A DNA stretch of 64,000 bases from Tardibacter chloracetimidivorans (GTDB taxonomy: Bacteria > Pseudomonadota > Alphaproteobacteria > Sphingomonadales > Sphingomonadaceae), in the NCBI RefSeq assembly GCF_001890385.1, contig NZ_CP018221.1, positions 607,501-671,500 of the forward strand. Reading direction: 5' to 3'. The notes under the pieces are model-generated. The model worked only from the letters and a program-made list of their open reading frames with translations. It did no database searches and was not told the origin of the DNA. The stretch's first letter is position 1. Every line of letters begins with the position of its first letter. The translations under genes were made by a program, and so were the position numbers. This document shows, one piece after another, positions 23,027 to 31,735 of this stretch.

Positions 23027-23998
23027 GTGAAGACGCTGCGTCTCCTCATCACCTCCGCCGGGAGGCGCGCCGGGCTGGTGCAGTGCTTTCGCGCCGACGC
23101 CGCCGCGCTGGGGATCGAGCTGGAAGTCATCGCCTGCGACCTGGAGCCGGAACTGAGCGCCGCCTGCCATCTCGCCGACCGCCGCTTTGCCGTTCCCCCG
23201 GTGACAAGCGCCGACTATGTCGATGCGGTGCTGGAGATATGCCGCACATATGAGGTGGGGCTTGTCGTGCCGACGATCGACCCGGAGCTTCTGCCGCTTA
23301 GCTTGGCGCGCGGGCGTTTCGAGCAGATCGGCGCCAGCGTCGCGGTCAGTTCCCCTGAGCTGGTGGAGATTGCGCGCGACAAGCTGGAGACAGCCAGGTT
23401 TCTGGCCCGGCATGACATCCCTTCCCCCGCGACCGCTGCGGCGGAGGATGTGCGCGACAATCCCGACGCCTGGGATTGGCCCCTGATCGTGAAGGCGAGG
23501 AGCGGCAGCGCCAGCCGCGGCCTGCGACTGGTGAACGAGCCTTCCGACCTGCCGGACCTGACGACAAGCGAGCCGCTGGTCGCCCAGCAGCGCCTGACCG
23601 GCACGGAATATACGGTCAATGTCTATTTCGACGGCGACGGGCGGTTGCGAACCTCGGTTCCCCATGAGCGTATCAGGGTGCGCGCGGGCGAAGTCGAAAA
23701 AGGCGTGACCCGCCGATTGCCGCAGCTTCAAGACCTTGCGGAAAGGATTGCAGCCGCGCTTCCCGGCCCTCGCGGCGCGCTCTGCTTTCAGGCGATCGTC
23801 GACGACAATGGCGACGCCTCGGTGTTCGAGATCAACGCCCGCTTTGGCGGCGGATACCCGCTTGCCCATCGGGCCGGGGCGGCTTTCGGGCGCTGGCTGA
23901 TGGAAGAACGCCTTCAATTGCCCAGCAGCGCGAATGACGACTGGCGCAACGGCGTGACGATGTTGCGCTATGACGCAGCGGTGTTCATCGATTCATGA
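23027..23998 (+). CDS. ATP-grasp ligase (carbamoyl-phosphate-synthase-large-subunit-like)
   Basis: This roughly 323-residue ATP-grasp protein resembles the CarB-like group often found in polysaccharide loci. It has an N-terminal Rossmann-like part (LLITSAGRRAGLVQCF). The ATP-binding lysines lie in WPLIVKARSGSASRGL, and the metal-binding end motif is VFEINARFGGGYPLAHRAG. ATP-grasp enzymes join a carboxylate to an amine or thiol through an acyl phosphate. With a deacetylase and a formyltransferase next door, ligation of an amino acid or other acid to a sugar amine is plausible but unproven. GTG 23027 is chosen because GAGG sits nine bases upstream; GTG 23018 is in frame but too close to that site. 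Confidence 0.8.
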   Translation: MKTLRLLITSAGRRAGLVQCFRADAAALGIELEVIACDLEPELSAACHLADRRFAVPPVTSADYVDAVLEICRTYEVGLVVPTIDPELLPLSLARGRFEQIGASVAVSSPELVEIARDKLETARFLARHDIPSPATAAAEDVRDNPDAWDWPLIVKARSGSASRGLRLVNEPSDLPDLTTSEPLVAQQRLTGTEYTVNVYFDGDGRLRTSVPHERIRVRAGEVEKGVTRRLPQLQDLAERIAAALPGPRGALCFQAIVDDNGDASVFEINARFGGGYPLAHRAGAAFGRWLMEERLQLPSSANDDWRNGVTMLRYDAAVFIDS

Positions 23999-24717
23999 CA
24001 GCGCCCGTTGCATCCGTGGTCGTTCTCGATCTGGACGACACCTTATACCTGGAACGGGATTATGTGCGGAGCGGCTTCAAGTCCGTGGAGCAATGGCTGG
24101 CGCTGGAAAGGGCGGCGGCCGGATTTTCCGATACATGCTGGCGTCTGTTTGAAGGCGGCCACCGGGGCGACATTTTCGACCAGGGACTTCTGGAACTGGG
24201 GCTGGATAGCCGCGCGGAACTGGTCGCGCAGCTTGTCACTGTCTATCGGGAACACCACCCCGACATCGCCTTGCAGCCCGACGCCCGCCGCTTTCTTGAA
24301 GCATCGCGGCCGGGTCAGGCCATCGCGCTGCTCACCGACGGGCATCTGGTGTCGCAGCAACGAAAGATCGAGGCGCTCGGCATTGCCGCCTATGGCGTCA
24401 ACCCGCTTGTGATCACCGGCCTGTGGGGGCGGGACTACTGGAAGCCGCACCGGCGGGGCTTTGAGACGATCATGGCGGAATATGGTCTTCCGCCATCGGC
24501 CTTCACCTATGTGGGCGACAATCCCGCCAAGGATTTTACAGCGCCCAGCGCCATGGGCTGGCGAACGGTCCAGATCACCAGACCCGGCGGCGTCCACAAT
24601 GCTGTCGGGCCCGGAGTTCCCGATCTTGTCATTTCCAGCCTTGATGAGTTGCCGACCGAATGGCCTTGCGGACCCATGGAGGACACCACCCAACGCACTG
24701 CTGCAGGGGCGCCATGA
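23995..24717 (+). CDS. HAD-superfamily hydrolase
   Basis: This is a 240-residue haloacid-dehalogenase-type phosphatase. Motif I is VVLDLDDTLYLERDY with the nucleophile Asp, motif II is ALLTDG, motif III Lys is in YWKPHRRGF, and motif IV is YVGDNPAKDF. It overlaps the ATP-grasp gene by four bases (ATGA). In such cassettes HAD proteins often dephosphorylate a sugar phosphate or a small precursor of the ligated group. The substrate is not predictable. It is close in layout to the CarB-like/HAD pairs of capsule loci. Confidence 0.85.
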   Translation: MTAPVASVVVLDLDDTLYLERDYVRSGFKSVEQWLALERAAAGFSDTCWRLFEGGHRGDIFDQGLLELGLDSRAELVAQLVTVYREHHPDIALQPDARRFLEASRPGQAIALLTDGHLVSQQRKIEALGIAAYGVNPLVITGLWGRDYWKPHRRGFETIMAEYGLPPSAFTYVGDNPAKDFTAPSAMGWRTVQITRPGGVHNAVGPGVPDLVISSLDELPTEWPCGPMEDTTQRTAAGAP

Positions 24718-24720
24718 ACA

Positions 24721-25836
24721 ATGCGGATCGCATTTATCATCGCGGCTCTGGGCGCTGGTGGCGCGGAAAGAGTCATAAGCCTTATCGCCAATGACTGGGC
24801 CACGAAGGGGTGGCAGGTGACGGTCATCGCCTTCGATGATCCGGCCGATCCCGTCTATCACCATTTCCACCCTTCGATCGAACTGGTCCGGCTGAACCTG
24901 TCGCCCGCGTCCGGACGGCGCCTGAGCGGCGTCTGGTTGAATCTCCAGCGCGTTTTCGCGCTACGACGGTCGCTGAAACGGCTCCGACCGGATGTCGCAG
25001 TCAGCTTTCTAACCAAGATCAACGTCCTTGCGCTGCTGGCAAGCCGTGGAATGACGCTCCCCGTCATCGTATCGGAACGGAACAATCCCCGTAGGCAGGC
25101 CGCGCATCCGCTTTGGGCGCAGATTCTCGCGAAGCTTTATCCGCGGGCCGACGCGATCGTGATGCAGACCCGCGACAGCCTGGAATGCCTGCCGCCATCG
25201 GCGCGGGCACGGGCGCACGTCATTCCCAATCCGGTAAGCGCCCCTGCCACCGCAGCTCCGGGCGACCGGCCGACCGTCATTGCCGGTGTGGGCCGCCTTA
25301 TCCCCCAAAAGGGCTTCGATCTTCTCATCCGGGCATTCGCAACTGTCGCCGGACAGTTCCCCCAATGGAATTTGGTGATCTGGGGCGAAGGAGATGAACG
25401 GACGCGGCTTCAGGCGCTCACCGACGAGCACGGCCTTCAGGGACGAATAAGCCTGCCCGGCGTATCACCCACGCCCGGAAGCTGGATCGAAGAAACCGGA
25501 GTTTTCATCTTATCGTCGCGTTTTGAAGGATTTCCGAACGTTCTTGCAGAGGCTATGGCAGCAGGACTGCCGGTCATCGCCTTCGATTGCGCTTACGGAC
25601 CCCACGATCTTATCATCCCTGGCCAAAACGGCATATTGGTTCCGCCGGAGGATGTCGCCCTGCTTGCCACCGCGATGACGGATCTTTTGAGCAGGCGCCA
25701 ACTGCAGGCGCAGCTAGGATCGGCCGCAAAAATGGATACGCGGCGTTTCCTGCCGGACGAGATCATCGGCAGGTGGACCGCTCTGGTCGAGTTGTTTCAG
25801 GCTGGCACAGCGTCAACAAATCCAAATAAGCTCTGA
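24721..25836 (+). CDS. glycosyltransferase family 4
   Basis: This 371-residue GT-B enzyme resembles PglH/PglJ. The start IAFIIAALGAGGAERVISLI is the glycine loop, VGRLIPQKGFDLLIRAF opens the second domain, and EGFPNVLAEAMAAGLPVIA carries the E-x7-E motif. Three bases separate it from the HAD gene. It is the last gene before a 237-bp gap, and no terminator was seen after it. From about 25490 onwards the third codon positions become noticeably less GC-rich than in the genes to the left. Confidence 0.87.
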   Translation: MRIAFIIAALGAGGAERVISLIANDWATKGWQVTVIAFDDPADPVYHHFHPSIELVRLNLSPASGRRLSGVWLNLQRVFALRRSLKRLRPDVAVSFLTKINVLALLASRGMTLPVIVSERNNPRRQAAHPLWAQILAKLYPRADAIVMQTRDSLECLPPSARARAHVIPNPVSAPATAAPGDRPTVIAGVGRLIPQKGFDLLIRAFATVAGQFPQWNLVIWGEGDERTRLQALTDEHGLQGRISLPGVSPTPGSWIEETGVFILSSRFEGFPNVLAEAMAAGLPVIAFDCAYGPHDLIIPGQNGILVPPEDVALLATAMTDLLSRRQLQAQLGSAAKMDTRRFLPDEIIGRWTALVELFQAGTASTNPNKL

Positions 25837-25983
25837 TACTTACCCAAGAGTCATTACAAAAGCATGTGGACGCGGGTATCGGCTTTCAATCTGTCGGACA
25901 GCTTTACACTCCCCTCCTAACGGGTACGGAAGCAAATCCCTTAAGTGGCCCTCCCATAAGAGCTAATTGAACAATCCCTCATC

Positions 25984-25999
25984 TGGCACGGCAAATGCA
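25984..25999 (+). promoter_or_regulatory. sigma-54-type (-24/-12) promoter candidate
   Basis: The sequence TGGCACGGCAAATGCA matches the RpoN consensus TGGCACG-N4-TTGC(A/T). The GG (25985-25986) and GC (25997-25998) dinucleotides sit at exactly the canonical spacing, with one mismatch (A for T). A transcript would begin near 26010, about 64 bases ahead of the LuxR-type regulator at 26074. Transcription would then need RpoN and an enhancer-binding activator. Confidence 0.65.
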
Positions 26000-26073
26000 T
26001 AGGAAGAACCATTGCCACAACGGGGCGGTTTATTTTCTATTGGTTTCGGCCACGTACAGGGGAAGGCTGAGTC

Positions 26074-26802
26074 ATGTCCGAGGAAATTCGTGTATCCATC
26101 GTAGGACGCAATGAAATTGTGAGAGAAGGCCTGAAACGGATCCTCCTCGATCAATCTTTTATTGTCGAATGGGCCGTGGCGGAGAGCGAAACGCTCTCCC
26201 GATCGATCGACAGCTCAAATCCACCTGATCTGATCATCGTGGACGGGCACTCGGACAACAAGAATTACCACGTATGCCGTGATCTTCACAGCCAGTTTCC
26301 ACAGTCGCACATCGTGTTGATGGCCGACGAGTTTCAGGTCGAAGATGTCGCCAACGCCTTTGGGGCCGGAGTCGACGGCTATCTTGTAAAGGCCATTTCG
26401 TGCGAGCCGCTCGGCAGCGCGCTCCGGCTGGTCGCCCATGGCGAGAAGGTCATCCCCTCGCAGATCGTCGAGGCGCTTGCCGATCCGGTCTGGCGCAACG
26501 GCGCAAGGGCGTTGGACACCGGCAAGCTCGATCTCAACCTGTCCGACCGGGAAATCGAAATTCTCAGGTGCCTTGTAACAGGCGACGCAAACAAGATCAT
26601 CGCCCGCAGGCTCGACATCACGGAAGCGACCGTCAAGGTTCACATCAAGGCCATCCTCCGGAAATTGAGGGTTATGAACCGGACGCAGGCGGCCATCTGG
26701 GCGGTCACGCGCGGGCTGCATCAGGACGAGCCTGTCGCGACCGCGTCTATCCACAATCTCGCCGACCAGCCGCGCCCCCTGCTCCGCGCCGCCGGAGCCT
26801 GA
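26074..26802 (+). CDS. LuxR/NarL-family response regulator with degenerate acidic pocket
   Basis: This 242-residue regulator has a receiver-like domain (1 to about 120) and a C-terminal LuxR helix-turn-helix (LNLSDREIEILRCLVTGDAN, TEATVKVHIKAILRKL). The phosphoacceptor Asp57 (LIIVDGHSD) and Lys106 (YLVKAIS) are present. The two N-terminal acidic residues that bind magnesium are Gly11 and Arg12 (SIVGRNEIVREG), and the Thr/Ser switch position appears to be Ala84. Phosphorylation by the normal route is therefore doubtful. It sits behind a sigma-54-like promoter and is closed by a strong terminator, so it forms its own unit. No histidine kinase gene is nearby. It probably controls the polysaccharide locus. 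Confidence 0.9.
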   Translation: MSEEIRVSIVGRNEIVREGLKRILLDQSFIVEWAVAESETLSRSIDSSNPPDLIIVDGHSDNKNYHVCRDLHSQFPQSHIVLMADEFQVEDVANAFGAGVDGYLVKAISCEPLGSALRLVAHGEKVIPSQIVEALADPVWRNGARALDTGKLDLNLSDREIEILRCLVTGDANKIIARRLDITEATVKVHIKAILRKLRVMNRTQAAIWAVTRGLHQDEPVATASIHNLADQPRPLLRAAGA

Positions 26803-27143
26803 CGACCGGCCAGGCACTGTCGATATCGATGCCGGGGCGCTCGCATGGGCGCCCCGGCATCGTTTTCCTGATTCCCGTCTCCGGCGCCGCCCAGTGCGCC
26901 CCTTTGCATATACTCCTTGAGGAGTAGCCGCATGATCAGGCGGGAATTCTTCTACCTCCGGAGGCTAGTCGCATGCGCCGCCGACACCCATCATGCTCTC
27001 TGGCAATGGCCTGAAAGCTGCGCAACCATGCCCGGCTAGAGCCACAGAGGACCGCCCGCGCGGCACGCGCCGCAGAGCAGGCAAGCCAAGAGGAATACAA
27101 TGTCGGACAGCCGCGCCAGGGTATTTTTCGTCGGGATTGAGAT
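26803..27143. promoter_or_regulatory. 341-bp non-coding leader before the Wzc-type kinase gene
   Basis: After the terminator, about 275 bases precede the kinase start and must hold its promoter. Visible elements are a short inverted repeat, TACTCC-TTGA-GGAGTA (26911-26926), and a 10-bp palindrome CCTCCGGAGG near 26956. Either could be an operator or an mRNA hairpin. No sigma-54 element with correct spacing and no credible open frame were seen. Confidence 0.45.
26827..26866 (+). terminator. strong rho-independent terminator
   Basis: A perfect 14-bp stem pairs 26827-26840 with 26849-26862 around an 8-base loop and is followed by TTTT (26863-26866). It lies 25 bases after the stop of the regulator gene and separates it from the kinase gene downstream. 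Confidence 0.93.
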
Positions 27144-29444
27144 ATGAACGCGCCAATCTTCATGACGGATCAGACGACATCGGATTCCGGGCCTCATGGC
27201 TCGCGCGTGATGGGGCCCTCCGAGCTTCTTCGGATATTGCGTCGGCGGCGTCTCATCATCTTCCTGACGATCGGCCTTATCGTGGGCCTGACCGCGCTCG
27301 TCCTGCAAACGGTGACTCCGCTTTACAGGTCGGAAGCCATCGTGATCGTGGAATCGCCCGAAGCCCCGGGCGATGACCCGGCCGCCACCGTCGCCAAGGC
27401 GCGTGAAAACGAGATCAGGGTCATCACCTTCCTGCAACTTCTCCAGTCGCGGGCAATGGCCGGGCGTGTCGTCCATGACCTCGCGCTGGTCGACGACCGC
27501 GAGTTCAATCCCGGCGCCGACCCCGACAAGCCTGCGATGGTGGAACCGAGCTTCTGGGAACGGCTGAAGAGCGTTTTCACCGGGTCGGACCCTGCGCCCG
27601 CAACCACGGCGGAACCGCCGCAGCCGATCGCCTCGACGCCTGAGACCTTGCGCGAGGCGGTGATCGACAGGCTAATCGACAATGTGTCGGTCGACCAGAT
27701 CAACAAGTCGAACATGATCAAGGTGACCGCCTATTCGGTGAGCGCGGAAAAAGCCCAGCGAATCGCAAACAAGCTCGCGTCGGTGGCGATGCTTCACCAG
27801 ATCGAGAAGCGGGAAAACGCCTCCGAGGAGACGGTCGCCTCTCTCACCAAGAGGGTAGCCGAGTTGCGCGAGCAGGTGCTTGAGGCCGATGAGCGCGTCG
27901 CCACCTACAGGAAGCGGCACGGCATCACCCAGGGCATGAGCGACCTGACCCAGATGGACCGGCTGGCCTCCGAACTGGCCGGAGCGCGCGCCACCAGGGC
28001 GGATGCGGAAGCCCGGTCGAGCACGATCGGAGCAGCCTCGTCCGCCGGGGCAGCCGCTTCTCCCCTGCTTGCCGACTTGCAGACGCAGGAGATCACGCTT
28101 CAGCGCAGGATCGCCGAACTCTCGGCCATGTACGGCCAGGGCCATCCGGACATGCAGAACGCAAAGGCGCAGCTTTCGCAGGTTCAGACCCGCATCTCCG
28201 AAGAGCTTTCCCGCGCGAGCATTGGCCTTCAGGCTGAAGCTGCTGCACGGCGAAGCCGGGAAGCGCAGCTTGCCGGCGAGATGGGCTCCCTGAAGGCGCG
28301 CGCGCTTCAGCAGGGCGTGGAAAATGTGGCGCTGATGGACCTGGAGCGCGACGCCGAGACCAATCGGACGCTCTACGTCTCTCTCCTCAGCCGCCTCAAG
28401 GAGCTGGAACGGCAGGACGACGTCGGCCAATCGGATGCGAACTTCATTTCGCGCGCCGCAGTGCCGCTGTCGCCCAGCTATCCCGCGACGAAGCGGATTC
28501 TGGCCGTTGCCCTGGTCGCAAGTCTGGTCCTGGCCGCGATCCTCGCGTTCATTGCCGAATCCATGGACGGCCGCATTCGGACCAGCGAGCAGATGGAATC
28601 GCTGACCGGCTTCCCCGCGCTCGCCATGGTTCCGGAAAAGCCTGAAAACTGGGGCGATCTGCCGCCCTATGTGGCCATCATCGAACGACCGTGTTCGGCC
28701 TTTTCCGAGGCGCTCAGATCCGTTCAGCAGGAACTGGCCGCCCGGGCGCGGGACAATGCGGCGCAGACGGTGGTCATCACCTCCCCACTGCCGGGCGAGG
28801 GCAAGACGACCCTGTCGATGAGCCTGGCCGCCGCTGCGGCCGCCACCGGAATCGAATCGGTCATCGTCGACCTCGATCTCCGCAGGCCGGGGCTGCAGAA
28901 CATGTCGGAGCAGATCGCTGCCGGACCGGACCTTCTCGATTTCGTCGACGGGGATTGCGCGATCAACGAAATCCTCCGCTGGGATCCGCGCGTACCGAAG
29001 CTGGCGATGATCGGCGTGAAACGCGCCGCCAAGGACCCGGGCGCGACTTTGTCCTCTCCTCGCCTCCGCACGCTTCTGGAGGAATTGCGCCAGCGCTACA
29101 AATTCATCGTTCTGAATACCGCGCCGATTCTTCCCGTGCGCGACGCCAAGCTGCTCGCGGCGCAGGCGGACGAGGTGCTGATGATCGCGCACTGGGCGAA
29201 GACTCCACCCGACGCCGTCAGGTCCGCCACCCGCATTTTGGGGCGCACCCTGACGGGCGCTATCCTCAATAGGGTCGACTACAAGAAGCACGCCGGGCTG
29301 GTTTATGGCGACGCCATTCAGCACTATGCGAAATATTCGCAATATTATGGAGAAACAGCGCCGGAGGACGCCGAGACGACCAGCGAGCCGGCCGCGCCCG
29401 CATGGCGTCAACTGCTCTCCGGCCTTATCCGCAAGGCGGCTTGA
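27144..29444 (+). CDS. wzc: Wzc-like polysaccharide co-polymerase with C-terminal tyrosine-kinase domain
   Basis: This is a 766-residue inner-membrane protein of the PCP-2a/BY-kinase class that governs chain length and export. It has an N-terminal Wzz domain with a first membrane helix (IIFLTIGLIVGLTALVLQ), a long periplasmic coiled coil (about 230-430), and a second helix near 455-475. The cytoplasmic kinase has Walker A SPLPGEGKTTLS (about 548-556) and Walker A' VIVDLDLRRPG. At the Walker B position it has IVLNTAPILP, with Asn658 where Asp is usual. The C-terminal tyrosine cluster is present (LVYGDAIQHYAKYSQYYGE). It lies two bases upstream of the second regulator gene. The partner phosphatase (Wzb) is not in the window. 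Confidence 0.93.
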   Translation: MNAPIFMTDQTTSDSGPHGSRVMGPSELLRILRRRRLIIFLTIGLIVGLTALVLQTVTPLYRSEAIVIVESPEAPGDDPAATVAKARENEIRVITFLQLLQSRAMAGRVVHDLALVDDREFNPGADPDKPAMVEPSFWERLKSVFTGSDPAPATTAEPPQPIASTPETLREAVIDRLIDNVSVDQINKSNMIKVTAYSVSAEKAQRIANKLASVAMLHQIEKRENASEETVASLTKRVAELREQVLEADERVATYRKRHGITQGMSDLTQMDRLASELAGARATRADAEARSSTIGAASSAGAAASPLLADLQTQEITLQRRIAELSAMYGQGHPDMQNAKAQLSQVQTRISEELSRASIGLQAEAAARRSREAQLAGEMGSLKARALQQGVENVALMDLERDAETNRTLYVSLLSRLKELERQDDVGQSDANFISRAAVPLSPSYPATKRILAVALVASLVLAAILAFIAESMDGRIRTSEQMESLTGFPALAMVPEKPENWGDLPPYVAIIERPCSAFSEALRSVQQELAARARDNAAQTVVITSPLPGEGKTTLSMSLAAAAAATGIESVIVDLDLRRPGLQNMSEQIAAGPDLLDFVDGDCAINEILRWDPRVPKLAMIGVKRAAKDPGATLSSPRLRTLLEELRQRYKFIVLNTAPILPVRDAKLLAAQADEVLMIAHWAKTPPDAVRSATRILGRTLTGAILNRVDYKKHAGLVYGDAIQHYAKYSQYYGETAPEDAETTSEPAAPAWRQLLSGLIRKAA

Positions 29445-29446
29445 GC

Positions 29447-30229
29447 GTGGCGGAGATCATCCCGCTTCTGGAGACGCGCCGTGCGCAGCGCGGCTGGAGC
29501 GACGGGCACGACAATGTGTCGCGCATCGTGCCCAAGCGGGTATCGGCCAGGCCCAGCCGCTCCGATACGGCGGATGCGGCGCTTCAGGGCTTTCGGATTC
29601 TGGTGATTGATCCGCAGCCGCTCACCCGCAATTGCCTGATCGCCGCGATGCGCGATATCGCGAACCTCGTCGACATAACCGCCGTGGAAGGCGCGGAGGA
29701 AGCCGCCAGGCTGACCAATAGCGGGGCGCTGTTCGACGTCGCCATACACAATCTCGATCACAGCGCGCCCGATCCCGGCAGCCTGATGCAGGCGGTATCA
29801 CCGGTGCTTTCGGCAATTGAGGACATACCGCTGATCGTCCTTGCCGCCAGCACCGAAACCTCGTTCCTGACAACTGCGATGAAGCTGGGCGTCAGCGCCT
29901 ATCTCACCAGCGACACGCCGCTTGCCACGATGCTGGACGCAATCCGCCTCCTGTCGTCCGGCTGGATGATCTACCCTGCCTTCAAGCAGGAGGAGACGCC
30001 CCACGGCGGCCATCTTATCGCTCCCAGGGAGAATGGCGCCTCGCCGAGGCTGACCCCGCGGCAGGAACAGGTCCTCAAGTGCCTGGCGACCGGAATGCCC
30101 AACAAGACCATCGCCTTCCAGCTCAAGATGAGCGAAAGCACGGTGAAAGCGCACATCAAGGAAATCATGCAGCGGCTGGGTGCAGCCAACCGCACGCAGG
30201 TCGTCGCCCTGATGGGCAGGAACGACTAG
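29447..30229 (+). CDS. LuxR-family regulator with pseudo-receiver domain
   Basis: The protein has 260 residues from GTG 29447: about 48 extra N-terminal residues, a receiver-like fold (about 49-170), then a LuxR helix-turn-helix (LTPRQEQVLKCLATGMPNKT, SESTVKAHIKEIMQRLG). At the phosphoacceptor position the residue is Asn102 (FDVAIHNLD), and the conserved Lys is Ser155 (AYLTSDTP). It therefore cannot be phosphorylated in the normal way. The gene begins two bases after the kinase stop and 13 bases before wzx, so it is expressed with the export machinery. ATG 29402, inside the kinase gene, is an alternative start. The C-terminal 60 residues resemble those of the regulator at 26074, suggesting related targets. 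Confidence 0.88.
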   Translation: MAEIIPLLETRRAQRGWSDGHDNVSRIVPKRVSARPSRSDTADAALQGFRILVIDPQPLTRNCLIAAMRDIANLVDITAVEGAEEAARLTNSGALFDVAIHNLDHSAPDPGSLMQAVSPVLSAIEDIPLIVLAASTETSFLTTAMKLGVSAYLTSDTPLATMLDAIRLLSSGWMIYPAFKQEETPHGGHLIAPRENGASPRLTPRQEQVLKCLATGMPNKTIAFQLKMSESTVKAHIKEIMQRLGAANRTQVVALMGRND

Positions 30230-30242
30230 GGGTCGGACATTT

Positions 30243-31622
30243 ATGATCCGCTACGGGAAATCACGCTGGCGGTCGGTCGTGAGCGCCGCCGGCCAGTGGC
30301 GCGGCGATGAGCCGCTGCGCACCCGGCTGGTCAACATCGCTCACCTGATGTCGGGAAATCTGGCAAGCGGGCTGATCAGCCTTGCCGCCATCGCCCTGAC
30401 CGCGCGGGCGCTGGGTCCGGCGAGCTACGGCATTCTGGCGCTCGCCATCGCCTATGTCCGCGTTGTCGAACGCCTCGTCACCTTTCAGAGCTGGCAACCG
30501 CTCATCAAATATGGCGCGGAGGTCACCGATCCCGAACACGCAGCGGATTTCAAGTCGCTGCTGAAATTCGGTCTTCTCCTCGATGTTGCAGGGGCGGTCG
30601 CCGCATGGGTGATCGCAACGGCGCTCGCCCTCCTGGCCAGCCCGCTGTTCGGTTGGGACAACCAGGTGATGACGCTGGTCGCCATCTACTGCACCGTGCT
30701 TCTGTTCAACATAAGCGGCACGCCAACCGCGATCCTGCGCCTCTATGGCCGGTATCATGCGGCAGCCTATGGCCCCATTGGAAATGCGCTGTTGCGCGTC
30801 GGGCTATGCTACCTCGGCATCCGCAACGGGGCCGGGCTCGACTATTTCGTGTTCGTCTGGATGGCGACCCAGATCCTCGGATCGCTCACCTTCCTCGGAT
30901 TCGGCATACGTGCCCTCCGCGCCAACGGCATCAGGGGGGTTCTCGCCGCGCCGATCAAGGGCGTGACCCAACGCTTCCACGGCCTCTGGAGCTTTGCCTG
31001 GCAGAGCAATCTGTCGCTCACCCTGCGTTCCAGCGCGCAGCAGCTCGATACGCTGCTGGTGGGTGCGCTCGCCGATCCGGCGTCGGCGGGCTTCTATCAT
31101 ATCGCCAAGCAGGTCGGGCGCATGGCGCAGCAGATCGGCGTGCATGTGCAGGCGGTCCTGTACCCCGATGTGGCAAGGCTGTGGGCGGCGGGCGCAATCC
31201 AGGAGTTTCGCCGCGCCATATTGCAGGTCGAGGTGATGCTCGCCGCCTTTGGGATAGCAGTCGTCCTGCTCCTGCTGGCTGCGGCAAAGCCGATTCTGCT
31301 CTACACCGCCGGGCCTGCCTTCCTTGGCGCCGCGCCGCTCATGATCGTCCAGGGCATTGCCGTGGCGGCGATGCTGCTCAGCTTTCCGGCCCGCTCCGCC
31401 CTGCTCGCCATGGGTCATCAGCGGCAGGTGCTGAACGTGGCGATGGTTTCCACGGTCGCTTTCCACTGCGCGGCGCTGGCGCTGATCCCGCTCATCGGCG
31501 CAATGGGGGCGAATATCGCGCATATCCTGCTGGGTTTTGTCTGGCTGGTGATGCTGGGTACGCTATTGCGGCGGGAACTGAGCCACGCACCGCTCGCAGG
31601 CGCGCCTACCCCCTCCGTATAG
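30243..31622 (+). CDS. wzx: Wzx-type oligosaccharide flippase
   Basis: This 459-residue inner-membrane protein of the MOP/polysaccharide transporter family has about 12-14 hydrophobic helices. The N-terminal region (MSGNLASGLISLAAIALTAR ALGPASYG) is typical of Wzx/RfbX. It would flip undecaprenyl-diphosphate repeat units to the periplasm for polymerisation. It is the only flippase in the window, matching a Wzx/Wzy route. The gene follows the second regulator by 13 bases with a GGGG ribosome site before ATG 30243. Confidence 0.88.
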   Translation: MIRYGKSRWRSVVSAAGQWRGDEPLRTRLVNIAHLMSGNLASGLISLAAIALTARALGPASYGILALAIAYVRVVERLVTFQSWQPLIKYGAEVTDPEHAADFKSLLKFGLLLDVAGAVAAWVIATALALLASPLFGWDNQVMTLVAIYCTVLLFNISGTPTAILRLYGRYHAAAYGPIGNALLRVGLCYLGIRNGAGLDYFVFVWMATQILGSLTFLGFGIRALRANGIRGVLAAPIKGVTQRFHGLWSFAWQSNLSLTLRSSAQQLDTLLVGALADPASAGFYHIAKQVGRMAQQIGVHVQAVLYPDVARLWAAGAIQEFRRAILQVEVMLAAFGIAVVLLLLAAAKPILLYTAGPAFLGAAPLMIVQGIAVAAMLLSFPARSALLAMGHQRQVLNVAMVSTVAFHCAALALIPLIGAMGANIAHILLGFVWLVMLGTLLRRELSHAPLAGAPTPSV

Positions 31623-31735
31623 TCCGATTGGCGAGATCGCACCGGCCGTAATCCGTTTTGGATCAGGCGCTACCCGTCCGCCCATTATCGCCCGCCTCCC
31701 CGCAATGTCAGAGTCCGCCGGGTTCAGGAGTAGCT

